DNA from: Pseudoalteromonas sp049257235
GTDB taxonomy: Bacteria > Pseudomonadota > Gammaproteobacteria > Enterobacterales > Alteromonadaceae
Assembly: GCF_049257235.1 (NCBI RefSeq)
Contig: NZ_JBMMUF010000009.1
Location: forward strand, 62,001-126,000
Direction: 5' to 3'
DNA: 64,000 nucleotides
Each line of letters starts with the position of its first letter. The first letter of the stretch is position 1. Both the position numbers and the translations under genes were made by a program. Under the pieces are notes generated by a model that was given only the letters and a program-made list of their open reading frames with translations, had not been told where the DNA came from and searched no databases. Positions 54,519 through 63,840 of the stretch are shown piece after piece.

Positions 54519-56075
54519 TTAACCTAGTTCATCAGATGCAACGCGGTATTTAGGATCTTCAATCACGTTAATTTCAACTAAGTCGCGCGCTTTGTGTAAA
54601 AGCTGCTTGCAGTCTGCGCTTACGTGGCGTAAATGCAATGTTTTGCCGGCTTTATTATATTTATCAGCAAGCGTATCGATAGCCTCAATAGCACTGTGAT
54701 CAGCAACACGGCTATGCTTGAATTCAACAATAACGTCTTTGGGGTCGTTTTTAACGTCAAACAAGTCTAGGAAGTTTTTCACCGAGCCAAAGAACAGCGG
54801 GCCGTGCAACTCGTATACCTTAGAGCCTTGCTCATCGATATAACTGTCCGTATAAATGTGCTTAGCATGCTGCCATGCGAACACCAACGCCGAGACGATA
54901 ATACCCACGCACACAGCAATAGCCAGATCTGTTGCTACCGTAACCGCACTTACAAGGAAAATAACAAAGGCATCAGACTTTGGTACTTTTCGCATAATGC
55001 GGAAACTAGACCACTCAAAAGTACCAATAACGACCATGAACATCACACCAACCAATGCGGCAAGTGGGATCATTTCAATGTAGCTCGCAGCAAATAAAAT
55101 AAATACTAATAGTAGTAATGCCGCGGTGATACCTGATAAGCGACTACGACCACCAGAATTAATATTGATCATTGATTGACCAATCATCGCACAACCACCC
55201 ATTGCTCCAAAGAAACCACAGGTAACATTTGCCGCGCCCTGACCTACACACTCTTTGTTACTGTTACCACGAGTATCGGTAATTTCGTCAATCAAAGTCA
55301 GTGTTAGTAACGATTCAATCAAACCAATCGCAGCCAAAATGACAGCGTAAGGTAGAATAATTTTGAATGTTTCTAGGTTGAACGGTACCTGAGGTATGTG
55401 GAATTCAGGGAATCCTCCGGCAATCGTTGCAGCACTATCGCCAGTCATATCCTTTACAAAATCAATTACTGTGCGTGCTTCTAAATCCAAACCTAAAACA
55501 AGCCCTGTCACAACGACAATCGCAGCGAGGCTTGATGGAATTGCGGTTGTCAGCTTAGGCAAGAAATGAATAATGGCCATGGTCAATAGAACCAAGCCTA
55601 ACATGATGTACATCATCTCACCTTGCATCCAGTGCATCTGGCCATCATCGCCAAGTACTTTAAACTGACCAAGTTGCGCGAGGAAAATCACGATTGCTAA
55701 GCCATTTACGAAGCCTAGCATTACCGGGTGAGGCACCATTCGAATAAACTTACCGAGCTTAAATACCCCAGCGAGAATCTGTAATACCCCCATCAATAAG
55801 ACGGTCGCGAACAGGTACTCAACACCGTGGGTGATCACCAGTGAAGTCATAACGACTGCCAGCGCACCGGTTGCACCAGAGATCATGCCAGGGCGACCGC
55901 CAATCAATGAAGTGATCAGGCCAACAATAAATGCAGCGTATAAACCAACAAGAGGATCAACTTGCGCTACAAACGCAAAAGCAACGGCTTCTGGTACCAA
56001 GGCTAAGGCAACAGTAAGACCAGATAAAATATCGTTTTTAGCAGAGCTTGGGGCTTTGCTTAGTAAGTTAAACAT
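54519..56075 (-). CDS. SulP family anion transporter with STAS domain
   Basis: A 518-residue SulP (SLC26-type) transporter with 12-14 membrane helices and a C-terminal STAS domain (KDVIVEFKHSRVADHSAI). Bacterial members carry sulfate, bicarbonate or C4-dicarboxylates. Marker VGLYAAFIVGLITSLIGGRP is near residue 45. Substrate not given by sequence; no carbonic anhydrase or sulfur gene is next to it. Confidence 0.88.
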   Translation of the reverse strand: MFNLLSKAPSSAKNDILSGLTVALALVPEAVAFAFVAQVDPLVGLYAAFIVGLITSLIGGRPGMISGATGALAVVMTSLVITHGVEYLFATVLLMGVLQILAGVFKLGKFIRMVPHPVMLGFVNGLAIVIFLAQLGQFKVLGDDGQMHWMQGEMMYIMLGLVLLTMAIIHFLPKLTTAIPSSLAAIVVVTGLVLGLDLEARTVIDFVKDMTGDSAATIAGGFPEFHIPQVPFNLETFKIILPYAVILAAIGLIESLLTLTLIDEITDTRGNSNKECVGQGAANVTCGFFGAMGGCAMIGQSMININSGGRSRLSGITAALLLLVFILFAASYIEMIPLAALVGVMFMVVIGTFEWSSFRIMRKVPKSDAFVIFLVSAVTVATDLAIAVCVGIIVSALVFAWQHAKHIYTDSYIDEQGSKVYELHGPLFFGSVKNFLDLFDVKNDPKDVIVEFKHSRVADHSAIEAIDTLADKYNKAGKTLHLRHVSADCKQLLHKARDLVEINVIEDPKYRVASDELG

Positions 56076-56164
56076 TCATTCCTCGTTTACGATAAGAATT
56101 GAAACTAGCGACGAAAGGGCTGCAAAGTCTAGCAAAATAGCGGTTAATTAACAATTAAGTATAC

Positions 56165-56190
56165 AAAAACGCCCACTGAAGGTGGGCGTT
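56165..56190. terminator. rho-independent terminator
   Basis: AACGCCCAC / GTGGGCGTT stem with a short loop and AT-rich flanks, between the lrp-like gene and sulP. Confidence 0.8.
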
Positions 56191-56216
56191 AAATTCAACA
56201 ATTTAATTCACACTGT

Positions 56217-56675
56217 TCAAAGCGGTAAAGAGGTCGAGCGCTTCACACAGGTCATTGTTACGTTAGAGTGTACCTCTTGCACATAAGGCAAGCTTAATAA
56301 ATTATCTCGAACGAATAATTCATACCCTTCTATACCTTTTGAGATAATTCTGAGCATAAAGTCCATAGTCCCAGCCATGGTGTAACATTCAGTGACTTCG
56401 TCATAGCTCATAATCAGTTCTTCGAATTGCGCTAATTGGTCACGGCCGTGATTTGATAACCTAACGTGGGCATACACCAGCATATCAAAACCGAGTTTTT
56501 TCTCATCAAGCAAAGCGACTTTGCCTTTGATATAACCCTCTTGCTCTAAGCGCGCGATACGACGCCAGCAAGGTGATTGAGATAAACCTACCTGATCGGC
56601 AATTTCAGCCGTTGATAAGCTTGCATCTTGTTGGAGTAATGCCAATATTTGGCGATCTACTTGATTCAATGACAT
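56217..56675 (-). CDS. Lrp/AsnC family transcriptional regulator
   Basis: A 152-residue Lrp-type regulator. The N-terminal helix-turn-helix begins DRQILALLQQDASLSTAEIA and QVGLSQSPCWRRI is its recognition part. A C-terminal RAM ligand-binding domain follows (VTECYTMAGTMDFMLRI). Family members sense amino acids. The target genes are not shown by the sequence. A monocistronic gene, leftward. Confidence 0.9.
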   Translation of the reverse strand: MSLNQVDRQILALLQQDASLSTAEIADQVGLSQSPCWRRIARLEQEGYIKGKVALLDEKKLGFDMLVYAHVRLSNHGRDQLAQFEELIMSYDEVTECYTMAGTMDFMLRIISKGIEGYELFVRDNLLSLPYVQEVHSNVTMTCVKRSTSLPL

Positions 56676-56744
56676 TGTTTTTTCTTTTTATTACGTTAAT
56701 TAGGAGAAATTATACACAAGGTATTCAATTTCGTCTTGTTAATT

Positions 56745-57392
56745 TTAGCCAAATTTACCACTAACAAATGGATTTGTCTGACGTTCATGGCCAACGGTCG
56801 TGTCTTCTCCATGCCCACTAAGAATAGAGTAATCATCGGCTAAGGATAGGACTTCACGGTGTATTGACGCAATCAACGTCGGGCCATCGCCTTTTGGAAA
56901 GTCTGTTCGGCCAATCGAACCTTTGAATATCACATCACCAACGAGCACAATTTTGTTTTGGTGCTCAACTAAGATCACATGACCTGGCGTATGACCCGGG
57001 CACAAACGGACTTCAAAGTTTAATTCACCCAAAGTCAATACCTCGCCTGGCGTTAACCATCGAGTTGGCAAAAAGGCAGGCCTGGGGGCAAAGCCAAACA
57101 TCTGTGCTTGTTGTGGCAGTGCATCAAACCAGAATTGTTCATCTGCATGAGGACCAATAATGTCAATGTTAAACTCACGTGCCAATTCGTCCGCCGCGCC
57201 AACATGATCTAGATGGCCATGGGTTAACCAAATTGTACTCGGGGTAATGTTTAGCCGGTTGAGCTTGGCGATAAGCTTATGTGTATCACCTCCAGGGTCA
57301 ACAATTGCAGCGTCGTTGGTCTTTTCGCACACAACAATGCGGCAATTTTGCATAAAAGGCGTTACGGGTACGGTGTGTATTTGTATCGTCAT
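56745..57392 (-). CDS. MBL-fold hydrolase (glyoxalase II-like)
   Basis: A 215-residue metallo-beta-lactamase-fold hydrolase. LTHGHLDHVG supplies the HxHxDH metal motif, and CPGHTPGHVILV and GHGEDTTVGHERQTNPF are further metal-binding segments. It resembles YcbL/glyoxalase II-like thioesterases of gammaproteobacteria. It starts 2 bases after the M14 peptidase stop, so the two are probably co-transcribed. Confidence 0.88.
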   Translation of the reverse strand: MTIQIHTVPVTPFMQNCRIVVCEKTNDAAIVDPGGDTHKLIAKLNRLNITPSTIWLTHGHLDHVGAADELAREFNIDIIGPHADEQFWFDALPQQAQMFGFAPRPAFLPTRWLTPGEVLTLGELNFEVRLCPGHTPGHVILVEHQNKIVLVGDVIFKGSIGRTDFPKGDGPTLIASIHREVLSLADDYSILSGHGEDTTVGHERQTNPFVSGKFG

Positions 57393-57394
57393 AT

Positions 57395-59164
57395 CTAGTA
57401 CTGCATTAAAATGGGATAACGAAGGTATTGCTGGTCATAATACGGGCTTTGCGCGTAAAGCCAAGCCCTTCGGGCATCAGCGTCATTTGCAAAATTTTCA
57501 TCTTCTAGTTTCTGTGTGTACTGCGCTTTCAACGCTGGGTTTTCATCTAACAATTGCTGTGCGTATGGCGCTAACGCGTAATTTTCTACATATTCGGTGC
57601 GCTGAAACACGCTGTGCAAGAATCCCCATTGGAACAATGAATCGGGCGCTTGTGGGTGGAGCATGTGCGTGGCAAGTAAGCCAAGCGGTTGCGCAGTGGA
57701 TACTCTAATCCAATTACTATCAATCGTTGTATCAACTGGCTCATAGTGCATTGTTGGAGTAACACGAAAACGCCCCTCAAATGGTGTACTGGCAAACTCG
57801 TGATCGATTATATCGCCGCGTACCAACTTCATTGTTTGGGTGTTTTCAACAGTTTCAACGTTAATTCCCTGTAGCTGCAGCGTTGTAATGATCTGCTCAT
57901 AACTGGTTGGAATATAAAACGCTTTTGGTACGGTTACTTTTGTTTTTACGTCTTTTTTCCAGTAAATAGGCAAACGGTCATAGTGTTTTGCCTTTCCTAG
58001 ATATCGTACTTCTTTGGCACCCGTTGCGTCACTTTGGTAGTGCTCGTACTCAATACCTTTGAATTGCACGAAGTCCGGCTCTTTGGCGTAACTAAAATCA
58101 ACGACAAGTTCTTTGTGTGGCGCGTTCATTGATTGCGCGATTGCCTGTTGTAGTTCAGCACTATGTTGTGCAAGGGCATCAATCGCACCATCAAGCAAAA
58201 CATAGGTTCCTAGTACCCGCTGTTTATAAGGCTTTAATGAATGGTTTTCGACCAAAATAGTCGGAAGATGTCGAAGCTCTCCCCAGCCATTTGAATATCT
58301 AGGTCCAGCAACCCACCCTGCGAGTCCTTTTGAAAACTCCATTTTGTCCATGACAAACACAAGAGGCCCAGGTACGTGACCAAATTGCTCTAGTTTGTTA
58401 TCAATCACTGGAGATATATACGTGTCTAACGCGTTGGTAACGTGTGGTGTTGTACTTACAAAGCTTGGGTTGTAGCCATAGGTAATATCATATTGATAAT
58501 CCGCACCGTCTGTTACATGAACATCAATATACAAATCTGGCGCATATTCATTGACCACTTGCGCTATCGCTCTTACCCCTGGCGTATCCAATTTAGTGTA
58601 ATCACGATTAAGATTTAAATTCTGGCCATTGGTCCTAAAACCCATTTCTCGAGGGCCTCGCTGGTTTATGCGGTTGTAGGCACTGCGGCGCTCGTGGCCA
58701 TCAACATTTAAAATCGGAATAAACAAAATATTTACGCGTTTTAAAATGTCGGGACGTTTGCCGTTGGCAATATCCCTAAGCAGCATAAACCCCGCGTCTT
58801 TACCATCTATTTCGCCACTGTGAATTCCTGCTTGGATTAATAACGTGGGCTTGTCTGAGTTGCGAATTTGCTCTGCGCTAGAGGTTACCTCTTGCGCTGC
58901 AATGAGCATGTTGATGTCACGCCCTGCGTCACTTGTGCCAATGCGAGTTATGACAAACTGCTCAGGATTCGCCTTTTGCAGTTTGCTTAGGTAGGTCATC
59001 GTACTGTGGTAATTTGGCGAGTCAAAGCCAGCCGACAATTCGAAGTCGGTAACTAAGGGACCGCCCGTTTGCATGAGTGCTTCACTTGTGCCTTGCCATG
59101 GAATAAGTGGTGGTAGATGCGCGTCATTAGCCAATGCGGCAGCGAGTAATACTGTGGTCAACAT
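57395..59164 (-). CDS. M14 family zinc carboxypeptidase-like protein
   Basis: A 589-residue exported peptidase with a short signal peptide (MLTTVLLAAALAN). Zinc motif HSGEIDGKDAG (H and E) and a downstream DVHVTDGADYQYD (His) are present, the M14 ligands. It may remove C-terminal residues from peptides or muropeptides. It precedes the MBL hydrolase. The long C-terminal part beyond the peptidase domain matches nothing I can name. Confidence 0.85.
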   Translation of the reverse strand: MLTTVLLAAALANDAHLPPLIPWQGTSEALMQTGGPLVTDFELSAGFDSPNYHSTMTYLSKLQKANPEQFVITRIGTSDAGRDINMLIAAQEVTSSAEQIRNSDKPTLLIQAGIHSGEIDGKDAGFMLLRDIANGKRPDILKRVNILFIPILNVDGHERRSAYNRINQRGPREMGFRTNGQNLNLNRDYTKLDTPGVRAIAQVVNEYAPDLYIDVHVTDGADYQYDITYGYNPSFVSTTPHVTNALDTYISPVIDNKLEQFGHVPGPLVFVMDKMEFSKGLAGWVAGPRYSNGWGELRHLPTILVENHSLKPYKQRVLGTYVLLDGAIDALAQHSAELQQAIAQSMNAPHKELVVDFSYAKEPDFVQFKGIEYEHYQSDATGAKEVRYLGKAKHYDRLPIYWKKDVKTKVTVPKAFYIPTSYEQIITTLQLQGINVETVENTQTMKLVRGDIIDHEFASTPFEGRFRVTPTMHYEPVDTTIDSNWIRVSTAQPLGLLATHMLHPQAPDSLFQWGFLHSVFQRTEYVENYALAPYAQQLLDENPALKAQYTQKLEDENFANDADARRAWLYAQSPYYDQQYLRYPILMQY

Positions 59165-59284
59165 ATTATTGTTCTTATCCGTGCTCTTGTATCTTGCAGT
59201 ATAACAATCTTACATAAACGCTGGCGAGTGCTGCGATGAAATGTTAGGTTTCTGACAGACAAGCATAAAACCCCACTTTGGACT

Positions 59285-60112
59285 ATGAAAACAATTTTAA
59301 TTACTGGATGCTCAAGTGGCATAGGTTATTACTGTGCAAAGCAGTTACAAAAACGTGGATACGATGTAATCGCCAGTTGTCGGCGTATAGAAGATGTGAA
59401 AAAGCTCAACGCCAAAGGGATCACCTGCGTACATTTAGATTACGCAGACACAGAATCTATCGAGCAAGGTCTAGAGGACGCGCTTGCCTACAGTGGTGGC
59501 AAAATAGATGCGTTATTTAATAACGGTGCATATGGTCAGCCCGGTGCTGTGGAGGACCTTCCTGTTGAAGCACTGCGCAGGCAATTTGAGACCAATGTGT
59601 TCGGTTGGCATCATCTTACTCAGTTAGTGTGTAAGAAAATGCGCAAACAGGGCCATGGTCGTATAATTCAAAATTCTTCGGTGTTAGGCTTGGTCACTTT
59701 GCCATATCGCGGCGCTTACAATGCCAGCAAATTCGCTCTTGAAGGCCTTACAGACACCTTGCGCCTAGAACTACAAGGCAGTGGTGTGCATGTATCCTTG
59801 ATAGAGCCAGGTCCTATTACGTCAAAGTTCAGAGACAACGCCTTACACGCATTTTTAACCTCAGGTATTGATATAGACCACAGTGTTCATAGAGACAATT
59901 ACTTAGCACAACAGCGACGTTTACAATCATCCACAGCTCCTCAGCCATTTACCCTTGGTCCTGAGGCAGTGTATAAACGTTTAGTTCATGCGCTTGAATC
60001 TCAACATCCTCAAGCCCGCTATTACGTGACTAAGCCAACGTATATATTTGGCTTCTTAAAACGCATTTTACCTACCAGTTGGATGGATTGGGTGCTGGTC
60101 AAATCACGTTAG
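59285..60112 (+). CDS. short-chain dehydrogenase/reductase
   Basis: A 275-residue classical SDR. GCSSGIGYYCA is the nucleotide-binding motif, and YNASKFALEG contains the catalytic Tyr and Lys. A C-terminal segment follows that is longer than in minimal SDRs. Substrate unknown. It faces rightward, opposite to its neighbours, with its own promoter and a terminator at 60134-60161. Confidence 0.85.
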   Translation: MKTILITGCSSGIGYYCAKQLQKRGYDVIASCRRIEDVKKLNAKGITCVHLDYADTESIEQGLEDALAYSGGKIDALFNNGAYGQPGAVEDLPVEALRRQFETNVFGWHHLTQLVCKKMRKQGHGRIIQNSSVLGLVTLPYRGAYNASKFALEGLTDTLRLELQGSGVHVSLIEPGPITSKFRDNALHAFLTSGIDIDHSVHRDNYLAQQRRLQSSTAPQPFTLGPEAVYKRLVHALESQHPQARYYVTKPTYIFGFLKRILPTSWMDWVLVKSR

Positions 60113-60133
60113 GGTTTGCCAAAATATAGGCAA

Positions 60134-60161
60134 TAAAAAAGGAGCCAATAGGCTCCTTTCT
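60134..60161. terminator. bidirectional rho-independent terminator
   Basis: AAAGGAGCC / GGCTCCTTT hairpin with A and T tracts between the SDR and the rplT end. Confidence 0.85.
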
Positions 60162-60179
60162 TCTGCTAACACAGGTAGA

Positions 60180-60539
60180 TTAAGCTGAAAGACCTTCTTT
60201 CGCTTTAGCTACTAATGCTGCGAATGCAACTTGGTCATAAACAGCGATGTCTGCAAGGATCTTACGATCGATCTCTACAGAAGTCTTCTTAAGACCGTTG
60301 ATGAAACGGCTGTAAGACAAACCATTTTGACGAGCTGCTGCGTTGATACGTGCAATCCATAGTTGACGGAAAGTACGTTTCTTCGCACGACGGTCACGGT
60401 AAGCGTATTGACCCGCTTTAGTAACCGCTTGGAAAGCTACGCGGTAAACACGTGAACGTGCACCGTAGTAACCTTTAGCTTGCTTTAAAACTTTCTTGTG
60501 ACGTGCGCGCGCGATAGTACCGCGTTTTACTCTTGCCAT
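60180..60539 (-). CDS. rplT: 50S ribosomal protein L20
   Basis: A 119-residue L20, highly conserved: MARVKRGTIARARHKKVLK start, the RAKKRTFRQLWI segment and a short C-terminal helix. L20 is essential for early 50S assembly and represses its own operon by binding mRNA upstream. It follows rpmI by 15 bases in the thrS-infC-rpmI-rplT block. Confidence 0.98.
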   Translation of the reverse strand: MARVKRGTIARARHKKVLKQAKGYYGARSRVYRVAFQAVTKAGQYAYRDRRAKKRTFRQLWIARINAAARQNGLSYSRFINGLKKTSVEIDRKILADIAVYDQVAFAALVAKAKEGLSA

Positions 60540-60554
60540 TATTCTATACCCCTA

Positions 60555-60755
60555 TTAAGCGAATGGTAACATACGAGAAACTAAGCCGTGGTCGTTCTTG
60601 TGAACCATTAGCTTAGGACGTAGGTGAAGCTTACGCTTAGAGGTTTTCTTAGTCAGAATGTGACGAAGGTGCGCTTGTTTACGCTTGAAACCGCCAGAAG
60701 CAGTTTTCTTGAAGCGCTTTGCAGCGCCACGGTGTGTTTTTAGCTTATAAGCCAT
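60555..60755 (-). CDS. rpmI: 50S ribosomal protein L35
   Basis: A 66-residue L35, with the basic sequence KLKTHRGAAKRFKKTASG at the N-terminus. Length is normal for the family. It lies between infC and rplT and its leader carries a nested hairpin that may be the L20 operator. Confidence 0.97.
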   Translation of the reverse strand: MAYKLKTHRGAAKRFKKTASGGFKRKQAHLRHILTKKTSKRKLHLRPKLMVHKNDHGLVSRMLPFA

Positions 60756-60844
60756 TGCAATAACTCCAATATGATATTGCTTAAATTTAGCAAGCAGGCG
60801 TTCAATTTACATTGACACTTTATTGGCCTAACTTACTCCCAAAA

Positions 60845-60882
60845 CCGGTGAAGGGACCAAAAAGTCCCTTACTTTCAACCGG
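60845..60882 (-). promoter_or_regulatory. candidate L20 operator / rpmI leader hairpin
   Basis: A nested structure between infC and rpmI: outer arms CCGGT and ACCGG, inner arms AAGGGAC and GTCCCTT around a six-base loop. L20 represses rpmI-rplT through a folded leader in gammaproteobacteria. No T tract directly follows, so a plain terminator is less likely. Confidence 0.45.
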
Positions 60883-60963
60883 ATAGATACAGGTGCTCAT
60901 TAAAAAACAGTTGCTTTTCAATCAGCTTGTAAACCTGCACTAAATCTTAAGGCGCGCAGTATA

Positions 60964-61509
60964 CTATTTTTTAGCCACTGGCGCTAGCATCATGATCATT
61001 TGGCGACCTTCGACTTTCTTAGGGAAAGACTCTACTACTGCCAAATCTTCTAAATCCGTTTTTACGCGCTCTAGAAGTTCAATACCGATTTCTTGGTGTG
61101 CCATTTCACGGCCGCGGAAACGAATAGTTACTTTCGCTTTGTCGCCCGCTTCTAAGAACTTACGAAGGCTACGCAATTTAACTTGGTAATCACCAATGTC
61201 AGTACCCGGACGGAATTTGATTTCCTTAATCTGGATTTGCTTTTGCTTTTTCTTCTGTTCTTTTTGTGCCTTGCTCTTTTCGAAAATGAACTTACCGTAG
61301 TCCATAACCTTACAAACAGGTGGCTCAGCATTAGGGCTGATCTCAACGAGATCGACACCAGCTTCTTCCGCCAATGACAACGCTTCACTCAAAGACACAA
61401 TGCCTGCTTGCTCACCGTCAAAGCCAATTAGTCGAACTTCTTTTGCCGTGATGTCTTCGTTAATACGATTTTTTTGAGTCGTTTGTTGACCCTTTTTTCC
61501 GCCTCTAAT
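60964..61509 (-). CDS. infC: translation initiation factor IF-3
   Basis: A 181-residue IF-3 with full family length. The start is the ATT at 61509: the protein from there (IRGGKKGQQ) aligns with E. coli MKGGKR, and GGAGG at 61522-61518 is 8 bases upstream. No ATG or GTG suits; the longer frame from 61539 is not conserved in type. An AUU start is the known basis of IF-3 autorepression: the factor rejects this unusual codon on its own mRNA. Confidence 0.93.
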   Translation of the reverse strand: MRGGKKGQQTTQKNRINEDITAKEVRLIGFDGEQAGIVSLSEALSLAEEAGVDLVEISPNAEPPVCKVMDYGKFIFEKSKAQKEQKKKQKQIQIKEIKFRPGTDIGDYQVKLRSLRKFLEAGDKAKVTIRFRGREMAHQEIGIELLERVKTDLEDLAVVESFPKKVEGRQMIMMLAPVAKK

Positions 61510-61540
61510 GGTACGTTCCTCCAAGAATATTAAAAACAAA

Positions 61541-61576
61541 AAAGGGTGTAACCGTCAGTTCTTGGCACACCCTTTT
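61541..61576 (-). terminator. attenuator or terminator between thrS and infC
   Basis: On the minus strand an AAAGGGTGT / ACACCCTTT stem is followed by a run of T. It lies directly after the thrS stop at 61588 and 32 bases before the infC start. Confidence 0.65.
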
Positions 61577-61587
61577 TCCATCACAGA

Positions 61588-63498
61588 TTAAATTCTATTT
61601 TTAATCTCATCTGCGATCTTTGTTATAAAGTCATCGACTTTAAATTTGCCCAGGTCTTCACCTGTACGTGTCCTTACCGCGACTTCTTGTTGTTCAACTT
61701 CTTTGTCGCCAACAACTAATAAGTAAGGAATACGTTTTAAAGTATGTTCGCGAATTTTAAAGCCAATTTTCTCATTTCTCAAGTCGGCAGCTACACGAAT
61801 ACCCAGTTTATTTAATTTTTGTACAACTTCTTGCACATAAGCAGACTGTTTATCCGTAATATTCATGATCACAACTTGCTTTGGTGCAAGCCAAGTCGGG
61901 AACAAACCTGCATACTCTTCAGTAAGAATACCGATAAAACGTTCAATTGAGCCTAAAATCGCACGGTGAATCATCACCGGTGTACGGCGTTCGTTGTCTT
62001 CTGCAACATAAGTCGCGCCGAGGCGACCCGGTAACATAAAGTCCAACTGCACTGTACCACACTGCCATGCACGTTCTAGGCAGTCGTATAACGTAAATTC
62101 AATTTTAGGACCGTAGAAAGCGCCCTCGCCCGGCAAGTATTCAAACTCTATGCCTTTATCGTTCAGTGCTTGAGCAAGTGCTTTTTCAGCCTTATCCCAT
62201 AATTCATCTTCACCGATACGCTTCTCAGGGCGTGTAGATAACTTTACAACAATCTTTTCAAAGCCGAATGTTGAATACGTATCATACACCATATTAATGC
62301 AAGACGTTACTTCATCGAGAATTTGCTCTTCCGTACAGAAGATGTGAGCATCGTCCTGAGTGAATCCACGTACACGCATCAAACCATGTAATGCGCCAGA
62401 TGGTTCATTACGGTGACAACAACCGAACTCGGCCATACGCAGTGGTAAATCGCGGTAAGATTTCAAACCTTGGTTAAAGATTTGAACATGGCCTGGACAG
62501 TTCATAGGTTTGATTGCGTATTCACGCTTTTCAGACTCTGTTGTAAACATGGCATCGCCGTATTTGTCCCAGTGGCCTGATTTTTCCCACAATCCACGGT
62601 CCATCATTAGCGGGCCTTTCACTTCTTCGTAATCATACTCGCGTAATTTTTCACGAACAAAATCTTCGAGTTCGCGATAGATGCTCCAACCGTCATTATG
62701 CCAAAACACCATGCCAGGCGCTTCTTCTTGCCAATGCCACAAATCCAGCGCTTTACCGATTTTACGGTGATCGCGTTTCTCTGCTTCTTCTAAACGTTGC
62801 AAGTAGCCTTTAAGTTGTTTCTTATCACCCCACGCAGTACCGTAAATACGCTGAAGCATTTTGTTTTCAGAGTTTCCACGCCAGTATGCACCTGCCACTT
62901 TCATTAGTTTAAAATGCTGACAGAAAGACATGTTAGGAACGTGAGGACCACGACACATGTCTACGTACTCTTCGTGATGATACAAGCCTGGACGGTCATC
63001 CTTAGAAATGTTTTCGTCAAGAATTTCCATTTTGTAGGTTTCGCCACGAGACTCAAATGTGTCGCGTGCTTCTTGCCAACTTACAACCTTTTTAACAACG
63101 TCGTACTTAGTTTTTGCAAGCTCCAACATGCGTTTTTCAAGCGCTTCAAGATCTTCTTGAGTGAGCGAATGCTCCATATCGACATCGTAATAGAAGCCAT
63201 TGTCGATAGTCGGGCCGATTGCCATTTTTGCATCAGGATAAAGTTGCTTAATAGCATGACCAATAAGGTGCGCACATGAGTGACGAATAATTTCTAAACC
63301 GTCTTCATCTTTGGCAGTGATAATTTCTAGACGCGCATCTTCGGTGATCAAATCACATGCATCAACACGCTCGCCATTCACGCGACCAGCGATGGTTGCT
63401 TTAGCAAGACCAGGGCCGATGTCGTTGGCGACATCCATAGTAGAAACAGGGTTATCAAATATACGCTGACTGCCGTCAGGAAGAGTAATTACAGGCAT
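61588..63498 (-). CDS. thrS: threonyl-tRNA synthetase
   Basis: A 636-residue class II ThrRS with an N-terminal TGS domain, the editing domain (HSCAHLIGHA), the catalytic core (motif 2 region GCCHRNEPSGALHG) and a C-terminal anticodon-binding domain. The ATG at 63498 fits the family N-terminus (MPVITLPDGSQ); the open frame to 63540 is a leader. AAGGA is the ribosome site. It is autoregulated in E. coli through a tRNA-like leader, and the same appears to hold here. Confidence 0.97.
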   Translation of the reverse strand: MPVITLPDGSQRIFDNPVSTMDVANDIGPGLAKATIAGRVNGERVDACDLITEDARLEIITAKDEDGLEIIRHSCAHLIGHAIKQLYPDAKMAIGPTIDNGFYYDVDMEHSLTQEDLEALEKRMLELAKTKYDVVKKVVSWQEARDTFESRGETYKMEILDENISKDDRPGLYHHEEYVDMCRGPHVPNMSFCQHFKLMKVAGAYWRGNSENKMLQRIYGTAWGDKKQLKGYLQRLEEAEKRDHRKIGKALDLWHWQEEAPGMVFWHNDGWSIYRELEDFVREKLREYDYEEVKGPLMMDRGLWEKSGHWDKYGDAMFTTESEKREYAIKPMNCPGHVQIFNQGLKSYRDLPLRMAEFGCCHRNEPSGALHGLMRVRGFTQDDAHIFCTEEQILDEVTSCINMVYDTYSTFGFEKIVVKLSTRPEKRIGEDELWDKAEKALAQALNDKGIEFEYLPGEGAFYGPKIEFTLYDCLERAWQCGTVQLDFMLPGRLGATYVAEDNERRTPVMIHRAILGSIERFIGILTEEYAGLFPTWLAPKQVVIMNITDKQSAYVQEVVQKLNKLGIRVAADLRNEKIGFKIREHTLKRIPYLLVVGDKEVEQQEVAVRTRTGEDLGKFKVDDFITKIADEIKNRI

Positions 63499-63840
63499 GT
63501 TTAATCCTTTTACAGTGGTGACACCTACGCCGCGCCACATGTAGTTAGTTATGTTTAATTCGTTTTATCTAGAACAACGCTTTTACCAACAAGCATTGCG
63601 ATGATACTGCAGCGCCCTACATCAGACGCAAGGGCGTATTCTCGCGTGCTAACGGAACAAATTCAAGGCCATAGAAGTTTTTTTTCTGCCATATCCCCTG
63701 GCCTACCTAAAATCGCGCTGCGACGCCAGACCTAGCTGCATAAAATCCTCAGTAACTTATGCAAAAACACACAGCAAAGATAAACACCCCCCAATTATCT
63801 CTGATATAATGAAGCCCATTGAATTCAAAGGCGATATAAC
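63499..63840. promoter_or_regulatory. thrS leader and divergent promoter region
   Basis: 342 bases. On the minus strand, a stem at 63513-63538 (GTGG / CCAC) carries CGT at 63529-63527, 29-31 bases before the start codon, like the anticodon-mimic CGU loop of the E. coli thrS operator. A second stem, CGCCCT / AGGGCG at 63613-63636, has a loop with CGT. A TATAAT at 63805-63810 may serve the rightward DUF3010 gene. Confidence 0.5.

Noticed and set aside
54804..55097. 97-residue ORF opposite the SulP gene
   Set aside because: Shadow frame of a highly conserved transporter.
61510..61539. upstream start of infC
   Set aside because: The extension MFLIFLEERT is not in IF-3 and would place the ribosome site inside the coding sequence.
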